DNA from: Algoriphagus lacus
Lineage (GTDB): Bacteria; Bacteroidota; Bacteroidia; Cytophagales; Cyclobacteriaceae
DNA length: 64,000 nt
Reading direction: 5' to 3'
NCBI RefSeq assembly: GCF_003583985.1
Contig: NZ_QXML01000009.1
Location: forward strand, 97,824-161,823
Made by a program: the position numbers and the translations under genes. Of this stretch, positions 8,272 through 17,868 are shown in pieces (positions within the stretch are counted from its first letter, which is position 1; every line of letters begins with the position of its first letter). Below the pieces are notes generated by a model, which worked only from the letters and a program-made list of their open reading frames with translations, had not been told where the DNA came from and searched no databases.

Positions 8272-8868
8272 TCAACCTGTTCCTTCTTCGCTTGAGATTT
8301 TCTTTAGGGTTTCCAAAATCCGATTTTCCATTTTTATTTTTCTCCAGATCACCCAGGTGAAACCCAATAGAAAACCGTAGCCACTGAACAAAACGTACCA
8401 ATACATCCCGGATGAAAGACTTTGTTTGAAATAGGGGAGTAGCATGGTAAACCCAACAAGGTACAGCAAATACAGTATGGGGATGAAAATTTTGTTGACC
8501 ACATTTTGCCAAACATAAAAAGCAACTACCCGGTCGTGGAATGCAGTAAGAGAGCTTTCCAGACTAATGGTATTAAACCGATAAGTACTTATAAATTCCA
8601 AGCCCAGTCGTATACTGATGGCTGAGATCATCAACCCCAAACCGGAAATCATCCCGGTAAAATCATGGGATATAGCCCACCCTAAATAAAGGAAAAGACC
8701 GACCATCAGTGAACCCAAAATCAGAATAGTCCAGATTTTTCCTCTCTTTAAATACCGAAGATGATTCTCAGCCTTTTCCAGAGTCTCATTCGGATTTGCA
8801 GTTTGAGTTAGGATAGGTTGACTTTCCCAAAGCTGATTGAATTCTTCAAAGTTTTCCATGTTGAGCAC
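8272..8868 (-). CDS. four-helix membrane protein of ECF operon, putative anti-sigma partner
   Basis: 198 residues: a soluble N-terminal ~45 residues followed by four hydrophobic helices (about 47-65, 70-88, 118-137, 147-165) and a charged tail. The start at 8868 overlaps the ECF sigma gene by 23 bases; an alternative ATG is at 8859. No HxxxCxxC zinc motif is present, unlike the anti-sigma at 26981. The position right after a sigma factor and the cytoplasmic N-terminus suggest a membrane-bound regulator of that sigma factor, but this is inferred from context only. Confidence 0.75.
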   Translation of the reverse strand: MLNMENFEEFNQLWESQPILTQTANPNETLEKAENHLRYLKRGKIWTILILGSLMVGLFLYLGWAISHDFTGMISGLGLMISAISIRLGLEFISTYRFNTISLESSLTAFHDRVVAFYVWQNVVNKIFIPILYLLYLVGFTMLLPYFKQSLSSGMYWYVLFSGYGFLLGFTWVIWRKIKMENRILETLKKISSEEGTG

Positions 8869-9340
8869 AGGATGTGAGTTTTTTCTTAATTCGATGAATA
8901 GTGACTCTTAATGATTCCTCAGAAATTCCAATAACTTCTGTGATTTGGGAATAGGGTACCTTCTCCAGTACCATCAATATGATAAGTCGGTCTTTCTCCT
9001 TGAGTTGATGAATGCACTCGTACATCGTTTTAAGTCGATGTTCATGCTCTGGGTCATATGTCTCTGTGACGGACTCAAAATAGGTGGAATAACTTTTCTT
9101 TTTCTCTCGTGCTTCTTTTCTGATCTGCATTAAGCACATATTCACTGAAATCCTGTAGATCCATGTCCCTACATTGGAGTCTTTTTTAAAGGAGTCTTTT
9201 TTTTCCCAGATTTTAATGAATATTTCCTGGGTATAATCTGCAGCCAAATCCTCATTTCCATTGAAGAAACCTTTGCAAAGTCTGAATACCTTGGGGTGAA
9301 ATTGTTCATAGATCCTGATAAACTCCGCTCTGCTATTCAC
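8846..9340 (-). CDS. ECF-type RNA polymerase sigma factor
   Basis: 164 residues with sigma-70 region 2 (DLAADYTQEIFIKIWEKKDSF and TWIYRISVNMCL) and region 4 (LMVLEKVPYSQITEVIGISEESLRVTIHRIKKKL). It directs RNA polymerase to a special set of promoters when released from its inhibitor. It overlaps the upstream secreted hydrolase gene by 8 bases and the downstream membrane protein by 23 bases, so the three are translationally coupled. Confidence 0.9.
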   Translation of the reverse strand: MNSRAEFIRIYEQFHPKVFRLCKGFFNGNEDLAADYTQEIFIKIWEKKDSFKKDSNVGTWIYRISVNMCLMQIRKEAREKKKSYSTYFESVTETYDPEHEHRLKTMYECIHQLKEKDRLIILMVLEKVPYSQITEVIGISEESLRVTIHRIKKKLTSCAQHGKL

Positions 9341-10178
9341 CTTTCTCCAGTAGTTTTTTTAATTGCTCAATAAACCAATCCCTTTGGTCAAACATGATAA
9401 AGTGTGCGGAATTTTCAGCATATATAAATTCGGTGGAAGGGAGTTTCCTGTATTGGTCCAAGTAGTTTTTTTGAATCGTTGCCTTATCCGGGAATGTTGC
9501 GGCTATTACGGTCACAAGTGTTTTTATTTGAGCTATTTGGTCCCTTAAATCCAAGTTCAACATTTCGGTATATCCATAGACATAGGTTTTTCTGTCGGCC
9601 TCGGTGATCCACTTGGTAATTTGGCTATGCTTTTCTTTGTTTAAACTGAGAAAAGAAGAGTTCCTTGAAGTAAGCTCCTCAAATGATTTCTGATCCATTT
9701 CCACCATCATTTTATTTTGTGGGCTGTCATACTTTAGTTCCTGTCCCTGATAATTGGGAATCATTAAGGCAGCTGTTGCCGGTAGTGCATCCACAACAAT
9801 CACCTGCTCAAATAGGGTGGTATCTGTTGTGGCCATCCAAAGTGATAAGGTGCCACCAAGGCTATGGCCGATAAGGGTTGGGGCAACCAAGTTATTGGAA
9901 TCCGCGTATTCCAGGATTTCCTCTTTGATTCTTGACAACCATGGGGTACCCACAGGAGGAACTTCTCCAAATCCCGCAAAAGTAAATACATGGCATTCGT
10001 ATGTCTTGGATAATTCGGAAACAGTTTCTTCCCAAACCTCTCCGGGGCAACCTATCCCAGGGAAAAACAAAACTGGTTTACCGGATCCTGTAACAGAGAC
10101 TTTATAGGATTGCTGAGCGAAAATAAAGGGGGAACTCAGACTGATTAGGAGCAATAGGAAAATCTTTTTTAGTTTCAT
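9333..10178 (-). CDS. secreted alpha/beta hydrolase, first gene of ECF operon
   Basis: 281 residues with a signal peptide (KIFLLLLISLSSPFIFAQ). Ser106 lies in the elbow GHSLGG; an early FFPGIGCPGEVW strand resembles the HGxPG oxyanion region with His missing; a late NSAHFIMFDQ supplies the catalytic His. It should act in the periplasm. The gene leads a minus-strand operon with an ECF sigma factor and a membrane protein (overlaps of 8 and 23 bases), an unusual place for an enzyme and a hint that its product or substrate is linked to the signal sensed. The substrate is unknown. Confidence 0.85.
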   Translation of the reverse strand: MKLKKIFLLLLISLSSPFIFAQQSYKVSVTGSGKPVLFFPGIGCPGEVWEETVSELSKTYECHVFTFAGFGEVPPVGTPWLSRIKEEILEYADSNNLVAPTLIGHSLGGTLSLWMATTDTTLFEQVIVVDALPATAALMIPNYQGQELKYDSPQNKMMVEMDQKSFEELTSRNSSFLSLNKEKHSQITKWITEADRKTYVYGYTEMLNLDLRDQIAQIKTLVTVIAATFPDKATIQKNYLDQYRKLPSTEFIYAENSAHFIMFDQRDWFIEQLKKLLEKGE

Positions 10179-10579
10179 TCTGGAGTTTTCCCTTTAGATG
10201 CCGTTCTACTCAGTTTGTTACACTGGTTTTGATTTATTCTACTGATTCTCCCTGACTTTTTTGTAATTCATGCGAAGGGAGTTATTGGTAACATGATTCC
10301 ATTTGCATCAAAACGCTCATTACCTGTCACTTGGAAGAAGTTCCGGGGAAAATGGCAGATTTGATTTAGCCCTCAAAAATGTTTTTTTAGTTATTGGAAT
10401 CTTGAATCCATAAGAATGAATCAGGTATTGTTTTTCGGTTTTGAGCTTTAAAGTCCGTTTTTAAAGAAGAGACCCTGATCTTTTTTGAATTTTGGATTGG
10501 ATAGTCTTTCTCGAGTTAAAATTCTTTGATCCAGGAGAAATTGAATAAAAGATGTTGGAAAGAATAAAAACTTGCAGAT
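10179..10579. other. 401-base intergenic region
   Basis: It lies between the end of the glycan operon and the start of the hydrolase/ECF operon, both on the minus strand. I see no gene, hairpin terminator or palindrome; it must hold the promoter of the ECF operon, which I cannot place. Confidence 0.3.
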
Positions 10580-11425
10580 TTAGTTTTTGATTTTTCCCTC
10601 TGATGATTTTATAAGCTTCTGAAGCAGTTTCGTTTCAACCTGACAACGCATTTTCATGTGTTTAATTAAGTGCAGTGTTGCATTGAGAGGGATCGATACG
10701 CCACGGGGATTTCTTATAGGCCCTCTCAAATACCTTTGGAAAAATTCTGGATGTTTTTTATTCAGAAGAAATAAGGTCATTTTTTTGCCCTGCCTGTTCG
10801 TTGACTTTCTTCGGGAGTTATCCCTGATCCGGTAAAAAAAACCTGTCAAAGGCAGTTGAACTACTTTTCCTCCTTTTTTCAACATATTAATCCAGAATTC
10901 CCAGTCTTCCCAACCCCAAATAAATCTGTGATCGTAACCTCCAATACTGGCCCAGTCAGATTTTCTGTATATCCCTGAAACAAAGATCATGTTGTCTTTT
11001 GCCAGACTTTGTAAGGAAAAGGGTTTCAAATTCCAGACACCTGTTTTTTTACCGAATTTTTCAGCCTTACAATACACCACTTTAATGCTTGAATCTGATT
11101 CTAAAACCCGAACAGCCTCAGAAATGTATTGGGGATGAATTAGGTCGTCTCCGTCCAAAGGCAGAATGTATTTTCCTTTAGCCTGATAAATGCCTGTATT
11201 TCTGGCAACAGAGGGACCTTGATTTCTTTGGTCAACTACTTGAACCTTTGCCGGAAACAGTTCCTTCCACTTTTTGCAGCAGCTAAGCGAATTGTCGGTG
11301 CTCCCATCATTAACCAGGACCACTTCCAGGTTTTTATAGTCACTGTTTAAAACTGAAGAAATGGTGTCTTCCAAAAATTTATCGCAGTTAAATACCGGGA
11401 TAACAACTGAAATTAAAGGGTTCAT
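10580..11425 (-). CDS. glycosyltransferase family 2
   Basis: 281 residues with the GT-A fold: VVIPVFNCDKFLEDTISSVL at the N-terminus, NDGSTDNS, RNTG, and the metal/nucleotide-sugar motif DGDD (about residue 94); GWEDWEFW supplies the likely catalytic acids. It transfers a sugar from a nucleotide-sugar donor at the cytoplasmic face. It is the last gene of a minus-strand run of five GT2 genes and an ABC exporter, so it probably builds a surface glycan or glycolipid. Donor and acceptor cannot be told from sequence. Confidence 0.88.
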   Translation of the reverse strand: MNPLISVVIPVFNCDKFLEDTISSVLNSDYKNLEVVLVNDGSTDNSLSCCKKWKELFPAKVQVVDQRNQGPSVARNTGIYQAKGKYILPLDGDDLIHPQYISEAVRVLESDSSIKVVYCKAEKFGKKTGVWNLKPFSLQSLAKDNMIFVSGIYRKSDWASIGGYDHRFIWGWEDWEFWINMLKKGGKVVQLPLTGFFYRIRDNSRRKSTNRQGKKMTLFLLNKKHPEFFQRYLRGPIRNPRGVSIPLNATLHLIKHMKMRCQVETKLLQKLIKSSEGKIKN

Positions 11426-11436
11426 TTAGTGGGAAA

Positions 11437-12171
11437 TTAGAGGCTTTTAAAAAATTGTTTTCGTTTATGGTTTAGGAAGGAGAAGTAACTTCTTGTTCCC
11501 CATTTGTATTCAAAGTAATACCGTTCTCCTCCTGTCATCATTAGCCTTTCCTTCTTGCTTCGGATGGCCAATGTTTGACTCTCCAAGTGGTCAACAAATG
11601 AGTCAGTCACCAATGCATGTAGTATTCCGTATTTTTCAAGAGTTTTTGCATAGTCGTTGTCAGAATACCAGAATGTCAGGCGTTCATCCAATGGTCCTGT
11701 TGTTTTAAGTATTTCCCGCTTAAAAAGAATGCACCAGCCTGAAATTTCATCTCTTACACCATAACCAAACTTGATTCCGGAGTGGGATGGAATATTTCGG
11801 GCCGGGTGATTGAGCCTACAGTAGGGGGAAGCACTTTTTAGACCCGGGGTTTCTTCAAATGCCTTAAGAATTGCTGAAGCCCAACCTTGCTGAAACAATA
11901 AGTCATTGTTACAAAGACAAACAAGCGGTGAGCTGCTTTTCCTTATTCCTAAATTCATGTATTTGTTATATCCGAAAGACATTTTCGGAAAAAGGGTACG
12001 GCAGTTTGGAAAGTCATATGGACTTGTATTCGCCGATTCAATGACAAGGATATTGAACCGGATAGCGTCTTCATCTTCTGAGGAAATAAGCGATTCAAGG
12101 CAATCCATGGTCAATTTCCGAAGTGATTCATTTTGTGCGTTGGACAGAATGATTATGTCGATGAATTGCAT
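11437..12171 (-). CDS. glycosyltransferase family 2, divergent
   Basis: 244 residues. The opening strand FIDIIILSNAQNESLRKL replaces the usual IIPxYN start; CNNDLLF takes the place of the DxD motif, and ISGWCILFKRE and YSDNDYAKTL match the acceptor-side part of the GT2 fold. The family is a short GT2 form seen in polysaccharide clusters. It overlaps the preceding gene by 44 bases and is followed after 11 bases by the next transferase. Asn instead of the first Asp of DxD leaves the metal binding uncertain. Confidence 0.8.
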   Translation of the reverse strand: MQFIDIIILSNAQNESLRKLTMDCLESLISSEDEDAIRFNILVIESANTSPYDFPNCRTLFPKMSFGYNKYMNLGIRKSSSPLVCLCNNDLLFQQGWASAILKAFEETPGLKSASPYCRLNHPARNIPSHSGIKFGYGVRDEISGWCILFKREILKTTGPLDERLTFWYSDNDYAKTLEKYGILHALVTDSFVDHLESQTLAIRSKKERLMMTGGERYYFEYKWGTRSYFSFLNHKRKQFFKSL

Positions 12172-13114
12172 GGGTTTTTCTGTTGTTTTTTCGTTTACGA
12201 TTCAGTGCTTTGAGGTAATAAAGGAGAACCTGATACCAAGGGATCAACTTTCCTATTTCGATCAAATGATCGAGATCTGAAAGGGGGCTCAGATAAATCA
12301 TGTGCTTTACTAAAAGTGACTTCCTGCTTTTATTGAGTTGAAGGAGGTGTCTTTTTTCCCTTTGGGAGAGGTATTGATTCTGCTTAAGTTGATCTTCCAA
12401 CCATGCCCGTAGTTTCATTTCTCCGTATTGCATGGACCTAAGGTTTTGACTCACACTTTTTTTGTGTACCCGAATGAGGGTGTAGGCATCGGGGTGGGAG
12501 ACAAATCGGATTTTGGCACCTAAAAGCACACATTGAAACCAAAATTTCCAATCCTCACAAAAAGCAAAATCTTCCGAAAATCCTCCGGTAGCAAGAGCCA
12601 AATCCTTTCGGATCATTGGGCTGCTGACTACGGCAAGGTTGTTTTGAATTAGGTTTTCCAATGCGTAGGCAGCAGATCCGGAGAATTTCCTCAACCAAAT
12701 TCGGTTGGTGAATTCCTGATCCAGGTAGCGCAGTTGAGGCTCTTCGTCAGGGAAATAGTAATTCTCCGTGTAGGTGAGATCCAAGTCAGGAAATTTTCTG
12801 AACGCTGCGAGTTGGAGTTCGATTTTTTCAGGGCTTAAAAGATCATCAGCGTCCAAAAACTGAATAAAGTCTCCCTGGCATAAGGATAATCCATGGTTTC
12901 TTGCTCTGGAAACTCCTCCTTTTTCCAGTCTGAAGTAGTTAATCCTGGGATCTTTCTTCATCCAGTTGGAAGCTACATGGGGAGTGCAGTCATCCGAACC
13001 GTCATCAATGATCAGGGCTTCCCAATTCGGATAGGTCTGCAGTACCAGTGAATTCAGGGTTTCCGGAAGAAAGTGGCCGTAATTGTGGCAGGGAATAATA
13101 ACAGATACTTTCAT
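12128..13114 (-). CDS. glycosyltransferase family 2
   Basis: 328 residues. The N-terminal half is a typical GT-A domain: VIIPCHNYGHFLPETLNSL, IIDDGSDD, ARNHGL and FLDADDLLSPEK (DxD). FCEDWKFWFQC is the catalytic-acid region. The C-terminal ~90 residues are basic and helical. The gene starts 4 bases inside the preceding transferase gene and overlaps the next by 44 bases, so the operon is under tight coupling. Confidence 0.88.
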   Translation of the reverse strand: MKVSVIIPCHNYGHFLPETLNSLVLQTYPNWEALIIDDGSDDCTPHVASNWMKKDPRINYFRLEKGGVSRARNHGLSLCQGDFIQFLDADDLLSPEKIELQLAAFRKFPDLDLTYTENYYFPDEEPQLRYLDQEFTNRIWLRKFSGSAAYALENLIQNNLAVVSSPMIRKDLALATGGFSEDFAFCEDWKFWFQCVLLGAKIRFVSHPDAYTLIRVHKKSVSQNLRSMQYGEMKLRAWLEDQLKQNQYLSQREKRHLLQLNKSRKSLLVKHMIYLSPLSDLDHLIEIGKLIPWYQVLLYYLKALNRKRKNNRKTHAIHRHNHSVQRTK

Positions 13115-14058
13115 GCACTCAGGTATATCAGTTTTTTAATTTTTAGTCCCCAGGAGTATCTAAATGACATGGCCAGATGCTTTAGTAACTTGTAAGGAAA
13201 CATGGCAAACAAGCGTTTTCTGTTTTTCCATATTGTCCATCCCAGTTTTGGAACTACATAGCTTTTTTCCCTGGAGTAGGCTAAATCGAAGATCCGGGAT
13301 TCCAGGGAATTGCTGGATTTTCGTTTTGGCAGTTCACTGCAGGCTTGAAGCCAGAGATTTTCTCTTACCATCCGGTTTTTTGCTCCCGTGAACCTGTTTT
13401 TATATTTTCTTCTTTTTCCATAACCTGAAGCATTTCTGTCGTGCTGTCGAAAAAAAACAAGGGATTCCTCCATGTAATCAATACTTCCTTTCTCTGCTGC
13501 CATATAAACCAGCCAATGGTCGTGGTATCCCACCTGTGGAAATGGAAGAGCATCTTTTAGCAGGGATTGATGGAAGAGCATGCTGTGACCCGAAACACAG
13601 TTAAAAAGAAGAAATGGAGTCGGGTCGCTACCCTTGATGAACCGGAATTTGTCGGAAATTTTTGTTCCTAGCCGGTTTCCCGAAGCATCAATCAGCTCAG
13701 AATCATGATAAATCAACAGATGATTCTTTATCCGTGTTGACATCAGTTCCAACTTTTTGGGATGCCAAAGATCATCCTGATCACATGGAGCAATCAGCTC
13801 ACCCTTGCAATCGTTAAATGCCAGTTGGAAATTGGTTTTGATCCCAAGTCGGGTTCTGTTCCGATGGGTTCGGATCAAGTTTGGAAACTTGGATTGGTAC
13901 AATTCAATAATTTCCCAGGTGCCATCATTCGAATGGTCATCATGAATGACGATTTCAAAGGGATGATAGGTTTGTGAAATCAGTGAATCCAACTGTTCCT
14001 TCAAAAATTTTTCACCCTGATAGGTGCATACAGCAACAGAGATAAGGGGTGATTTCAT
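13111..14058 (-). CDS. glycosyltransferase family 2, rhamnosyltransferase-like
   Basis: 315 residues. VAVCTYQGEKFLKEQLDSLISQTY, IHDDHSNDGT and PCDQDDLWHP (DxD) are characteristic of the GT2 branch often annotated as rhamnosyltransferase; YHDHWLVYMA and RQHDRNASG belong to the acceptor half. The sugar specificity is a guess from family resemblance. ATGA overlap of 4 bases with the exporter gene upstream. Confidence 0.85.
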   Translation of the reverse strand: MKSPLISVAVCTYQGEKFLKEQLDSLISQTYHPFEIVIHDDHSNDGTWEIIELYQSKFPNLIRTHRNRTRLGIKTNFQLAFNDCKGELIAPCDQDDLWHPKKLELMSTRIKNHLLIYHDSELIDASGNRLGTKISDKFRFIKGSDPTPFLLFNCVSGHSMLFHQSLLKDALPFPQVGYHDHWLVYMAAEKGSIDYMEESLVFFRQHDRNASGYGKRRKYKNRFTGAKNRMVRENLWLQACSELPKRKSSNSLESRIFDLAYSREKSYVVPKLGWTIWKNRKRLFAMFPYKLLKHLAMSFRYSWGLKIKKLIYLSA

Positions 14059-15875
14059 GCGGTATGAAAACTTTGTTTGTCAATTAACCGGCTGTATATC
14101 CCTTCCTTAAACAGAAGTTCATAATGCGTTCCGCGTTCCTTGATTTCTCCCTGGTCCAGGACGATTATTTCATCAGCCTTTTGAATTGTACTCAGTCTGT
14201 GAGCAATCACCAGGGTAGTCCTGTTTTTCATCAGGTTTTGAAGGGCATCCTGAACCAAGTGCTCAGATTCGGTATCCAGCGCTGAGGTGGCTTCATCCAG
14301 AAGCAGAATGGGTGGATTTTGGAGTACCGCACGGGCGATGCAAAGTCGTTGCCTTTGTCCCCCTGAGAGTTTTGTTCCTCTTTCACCTATCAAGGTGTCA
14401 TATCCCTGAGCGGTTTCAAGAATGAAATCATGGGCATTGGCTATTCGTGCCGCTTGTTGAATTTCTTCCAAACTGGCATCCGGTTTTCCGAAGGCTATGT
14501 TATTCCGAATGGAATCATGAAACAGGATGCTGTCCTGATTTACAAATCCTATCAGAGAGCGCAGGGAAGTGGACCGAACTAGATTCAGGTCCAGGTCGTC
14601 AATCAGAACTTTCCCCAACGTCGGTCGAAGAAACCGGGGAACCATATCCATCAGTGTCGATTTCCCGCCTCCGGATGGACCAACCAAGGCTATGGTTTTT
14701 CCTTTCTCAATGCTTAAGTCTATATCCCGGAGTACTCTTCGTTCTTCATAGGCGAAAGAAACCTCCTGGAAGCTTATCCTATTTTTGAATTCTTTTAGCT
14801 CAACACAGTTTTCCGGCTCCTTGAAAGGATCTTTCTCATCCAAAACTTCCAAGACACGTTCCCCTGCGGCCAGGCCGGATTGAAGTTGACTATAGGATTC
14901 CGTGATAGCCTTGGCCGGCCGCATGATTTGAGAAAATATGGCGATGTAGGTGATAAAAGCAGAGGCTGAAAGCCCTTCCCTTTGCTGCAATACAAGATTT
15001 CCTCCATACAAAACCAGTATGGCAACCATGGCAACTCCCAAAAATTCTGAAACTGGAGAGGCCAATTGTTGGCGATAGGCCATTTTTTTACCCAGTTCGG
15101 AAAATGCAATGTTCTCCTGGTGGAATTTGCTTTTGATTCTTTCGGTGGCATTGAAAGCTTTTATAATCCTCATGCCGCTGAGTGCCTCATCCAAATAACT
15201 GATCATATTCCCGAATCGCTCCTGAGCGTCTTTTGCCTGGGATTTGAGCCTTCGAACAATTTTGGAAATGACCCAGGCAGAAACCGGAATAACCAAAACC
15301 GAAAACAAAGTCAGTTTGACCGAAATACTGAACAATACCAGCAAGTATGCGCCCAACTGCAAAGGCTCTTTTATCAAAACCTGAAGCGATGAGGTAACCG
15401 AAAACTGGACTATCTGAACATCGGAAGCAATTTTGGAAATGATATCACCTTTTCGCTGATTGGTAAAGTAGGTTAAATCCTTTTCCATTACCCGGTTAAA
15501 AAGGGCTTTCCTGAGATTTAGGAGGGTATGGATTCTGAAGTTTTCCATGACCCGAAATGAAGCATACCGAAAAAGATTACTGAGGAAAACCGAAACCAAA
15601 ATGGAGACACAAATCCAAAGCAAGGTTTGCTCCTGGCTTGTTTCAGACTGAATTCGATAAGTCAGATATTCAAACCAGGCCATGATATCCACCGAAGATT
15701 CCGGAGCGGCTATGGTCTTGGTTCCGGGAGGTGAAAAAAGCGCTGTTAGGAGTGGTGCCAAAAGCGCCAGGTTTAAGGTTCCGAACAAAGTTGCCAATGC
15801 AATCAGCACAAAATAAGGCAGCGCATAGTTGGAGATGGGTTTTGCAAAACCCAGAATGCGGAAATAGGTACTCAT
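14055..15875 (-). CDS. ABC transporter, MsbA-like fused permease/ATPase
   Basis: 606 residues: six transmembrane helices in the first ~320 residues, then an ATPase domain with Walker A GPSGGGKST (about 398-406), Q-loop NQDS, signature LSGGQRQR (about 502), Walker B ILLLDEATSALD and H-loop AHRLS. It is a half transporter that works as a homodimer and exports lipid-linked or hydrophobic substrates. Lying between glycosyltransferase genes, it most likely flips a glycolipid or an oligosaccharide-lipid intermediate made by them (inference from context). Confidence 0.9.
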   Translation of the reverse strand: MSTYFRILGFAKPISNYALPYFVLIALATLFGTLNLALLAPLLTALFSPPGTKTIAAPESSVDIMAWFEYLTYRIQSETSQEQTLLWICVSILVSVFLSNLFRYASFRVMENFRIHTLLNLRKALFNRVMEKDLTYFTNQRKGDIISKIASDVQIVQFSVTSSLQVLIKEPLQLGAYLLVLFSISVKLTLFSVLVIPVSAWVISKIVRRLKSQAKDAQERFGNMISYLDEALSGMRIIKAFNATERIKSKFHQENIAFSELGKKMAYRQQLASPVSEFLGVAMVAILVLYGGNLVLQQREGLSASAFITYIAIFSQIMRPAKAITESYSQLQSGLAAGERVLEVLDEKDPFKEPENCVELKEFKNRISFQEVSFAYEERRVLRDIDLSIEKGKTIALVGPSGGGKSTLMDMVPRFLRPTLGKVLIDDLDLNLVRSTSLRSLIGFVNQDSILFHDSIRNNIAFGKPDASLEEIQQAARIANAHDFILETAQGYDTLIGERGTKLSGGQRQRLCIARAVLQNPPILLLDEATSALDTESEHLVQDALQNLMKNRTTLVIAHRLSTIQKADEIIVLDQGEIKERGTHYELLFKEGIYSRLIDKQSFHTA

Positions 15876-15876
15876 T

Positions 15877-16869
15877 TCAGATGCTTTGGAGTTCTAAGGA
15901 TTTTGGAAGCATGTAAAGAATTTCCTGCTCCACATCTTCCAAAGTCAGGGGATGATTGGATTGGACCTGGAGTATTTCCGAAAGTTGTTGCCTGGATTTT
16001 TTGATCTGGGGCCAAAGTTTGATCATCTCCCGGTAACTCGTTAAAATCCAGAATTTTCCCAGGAGCAGTTTTGGCAAAACATCCAAAACTAAGGTTTGCA
16101 GCTTCCAGCTGTTGAGCTGGTTAGGTTCCAGATGAATGGCATGAAAGATCATCCGGTTTCTGAAATAGGTGGCTTTTATTCTGGGGTTGGGATTGTTTGA
16201 TTTGATGGTTTTGGATCCCAAATGGTAGCAAACAGATTCTTTTTCGAAATAGCACTTCCATCCCATTCTCCAGGCTCTTACCGATAAGTCAAGGTCTTCA
16301 GCGTAAAAAGGACTGAAAACCTCGTCCAATCCTCCTAGGGCAATCAGCTTTTTTCTGTCAATCAATGCGTTTGCCCCGGATAGAAAAAGAGTTGGTGCCC
16401 AACTTTCAGCGGTTTTTGGGATATACTGAATGTCTGACTTTAGAAAAATGCCGCTTCTTCTCGGAATTTTGGCGCCTATCTCCAACTCACGGTTATGGGA
16501 ATTCAGGATTTTACCCATCACCCCAAAAGTGTCTTCATCGTCAAAGTATTTGAGCTGGTTTTGAAAATAATCCGGAGATAACCGGATGTCTGAATTTAAA
16601 AGCAAAACCAGATCTCCCTGACTGGCTTCAATTCCGCAATTGCAGGAATTGGAAAATCCTCTGTTGGAGGAATTTTGAATGATTTTTATTTCGGGATAGC
16701 TTGATTTTGTCCATGGTACTGATTCGTCGGTTGAGGCATCATCCACCAAAATGAATTCAAAGTCAACCTGACTGTTACGAAGCGCTTCAAAAGTGTAGGG
16801 CAAAAAAGATTCTAACAGGTCCTTGCCGTTGAAATTGGGCAGGACCACTGAAATTTTTAGGGTCGACAT
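15877..16869 (-). CDS. glycosyltransferase family 2, WbbL-like, first gene of glycan operon
   Basis: 330 residues. VVLPNFNGKDLLESFLPYT, LVDDASTDES, NRGFSNSCNCGI and LLNSDIRLSPDYF (NSD in place of DxD) are typical of the WbbL/rhamnosyltransferase branch; AEDLDLSVRAWRMGWK holds the catalytic acids. It ends one base before the exporter start and is the promoter-proximal gene of the six-gene minus-strand operon, so transcription starts in the 1-kb region upstream (16870 onward). Confidence 0.88.
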   Translation of the reverse strand: MSTLKISVVLPNFNGKDLLESFLPYTFEALRNSQVDFEFILVDDASTDESVPWTKSSYPEIKIIQNSSNRGFSNSCNCGIEASQGDLVLLLNSDIRLSPDYFQNQLKYFDDEDTFGVMGKILNSHNRELEIGAKIPRRSGIFLKSDIQYIPKTAESWAPTLFLSGANALIDRKKLIALGGLDEVFSPFYAEDLDLSVRAWRMGWKCYFEKESVCYHLGSKTIKSNNPNPRIKATYFRNRMIFHAIHLEPNQLNSWKLQTLVLDVLPKLLLGKFWILTSYREMIKLWPQIKKSRQQLSEILQVQSNHPLTLEDVEQEILYMLPKSLELQSI

Positions 16870-17868
16870 AATAGTGGTTTAGTTTATTTTAAAACGTACT
16901 CTGAACATTAAATCGCTACATATCCATTTGGGAAAAATGATTCATTTTGGTTTTTACATTGATGGCCAATCTTCCAGAAAAGAAACAAGCCCAGAAACCT
17001 GAGGCATTCCAGTCGGGAGAGTTTATAACGTCCTACTGAAAATAATCTTGTGATTAAGATTCCTATCCCAGTAACCTTTCCTAAATCACTTTTTTCGCCT
17101 GAAGCGATCATGTGAAAGGTCCATCCCTTAGTTAAAAGGTTGTTGGATTTAGATCCTAGCCGGCATCAGTTGAGGCTAAGTTTCCAATATGGATGCAAGG
17201 CAAACTATAAAAGTTGAACCATGCTGTTTTTTCGATTTGGTTTGTCTTTCAATGTTTGGTTTTATTTCCTGCGGTGTATCACTTTTAATATCAGTGTTTT
17301 AGGTTATTAATTCATTAAATTTTAGGATTACCTTACTGTCAATGATCCGACTCCTTCCCATCTCCACAGGAACAATGGATACCTATATCGTACTCATTTT
17401 AAATTCCCTCCTCCCGGGAATAGCTTGACGACTTTGGGAAAAACCGGCAAGACTAATTGGTAGCGTAAAAAGCAGTCAATGATTTGGTAATGCGTTTTTT
17501 CGTAATTGTTTGTAAGTATGATTTTCAGGAAATCTCAACATTCTAGCTGCTGATTTTCATTTCCTGTTTATGCCCTGAAAGTAGATTGGATTTAGTTCCT
17601 TCGAGGTATTGATTGAATTCAAGAATTTCTTTTTGGACTTAGGTCCAGCCTTTGTTCCTGCTGTTGAGGAACCTTATTCTTTTAAGTTTCCTTTATCGAA
17701 CCAGTCTCAGGTTTTGAGGACTTATGATCCGGAAAATGGGAGTATTGCCTTTGAGTCTTTTAAATTGAAATTTATCCTGGGTAGGGATAAGAAGTTTTTT
17801 TCTCCTGACCTTCTGAATTGATCCATGGCCATTTTTGATCCCGATGATTTTCGACTTATTTCCTGTAT
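16870..17868. other. 1-kb divergent intergenic region, gene-poor
   Basis: Separates the glycan operon (minus) from a Crp/Fnr gene (plus). Short frames at 16908-17111 (minus) and 17609-17821 (plus) show no recognisable domain; the latter reads like protein in places (DPENGSIAFESFKL) and could be a relic. One GAC-N4-GTC palindrome lies at 17633. The promoters of both flanking units must be here. Confidence 0.4.
17633..17648. promoter_or_regulatory. TTRGAC-N4-GTCYAA palindrome, copy 6
   Basis: TTGGAC-TTAG-GTCCAG, five-base perfect inner arms. It lies about 220 bases upstream of the Crp/Fnr gene at 17869. Confidence 0.35.
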
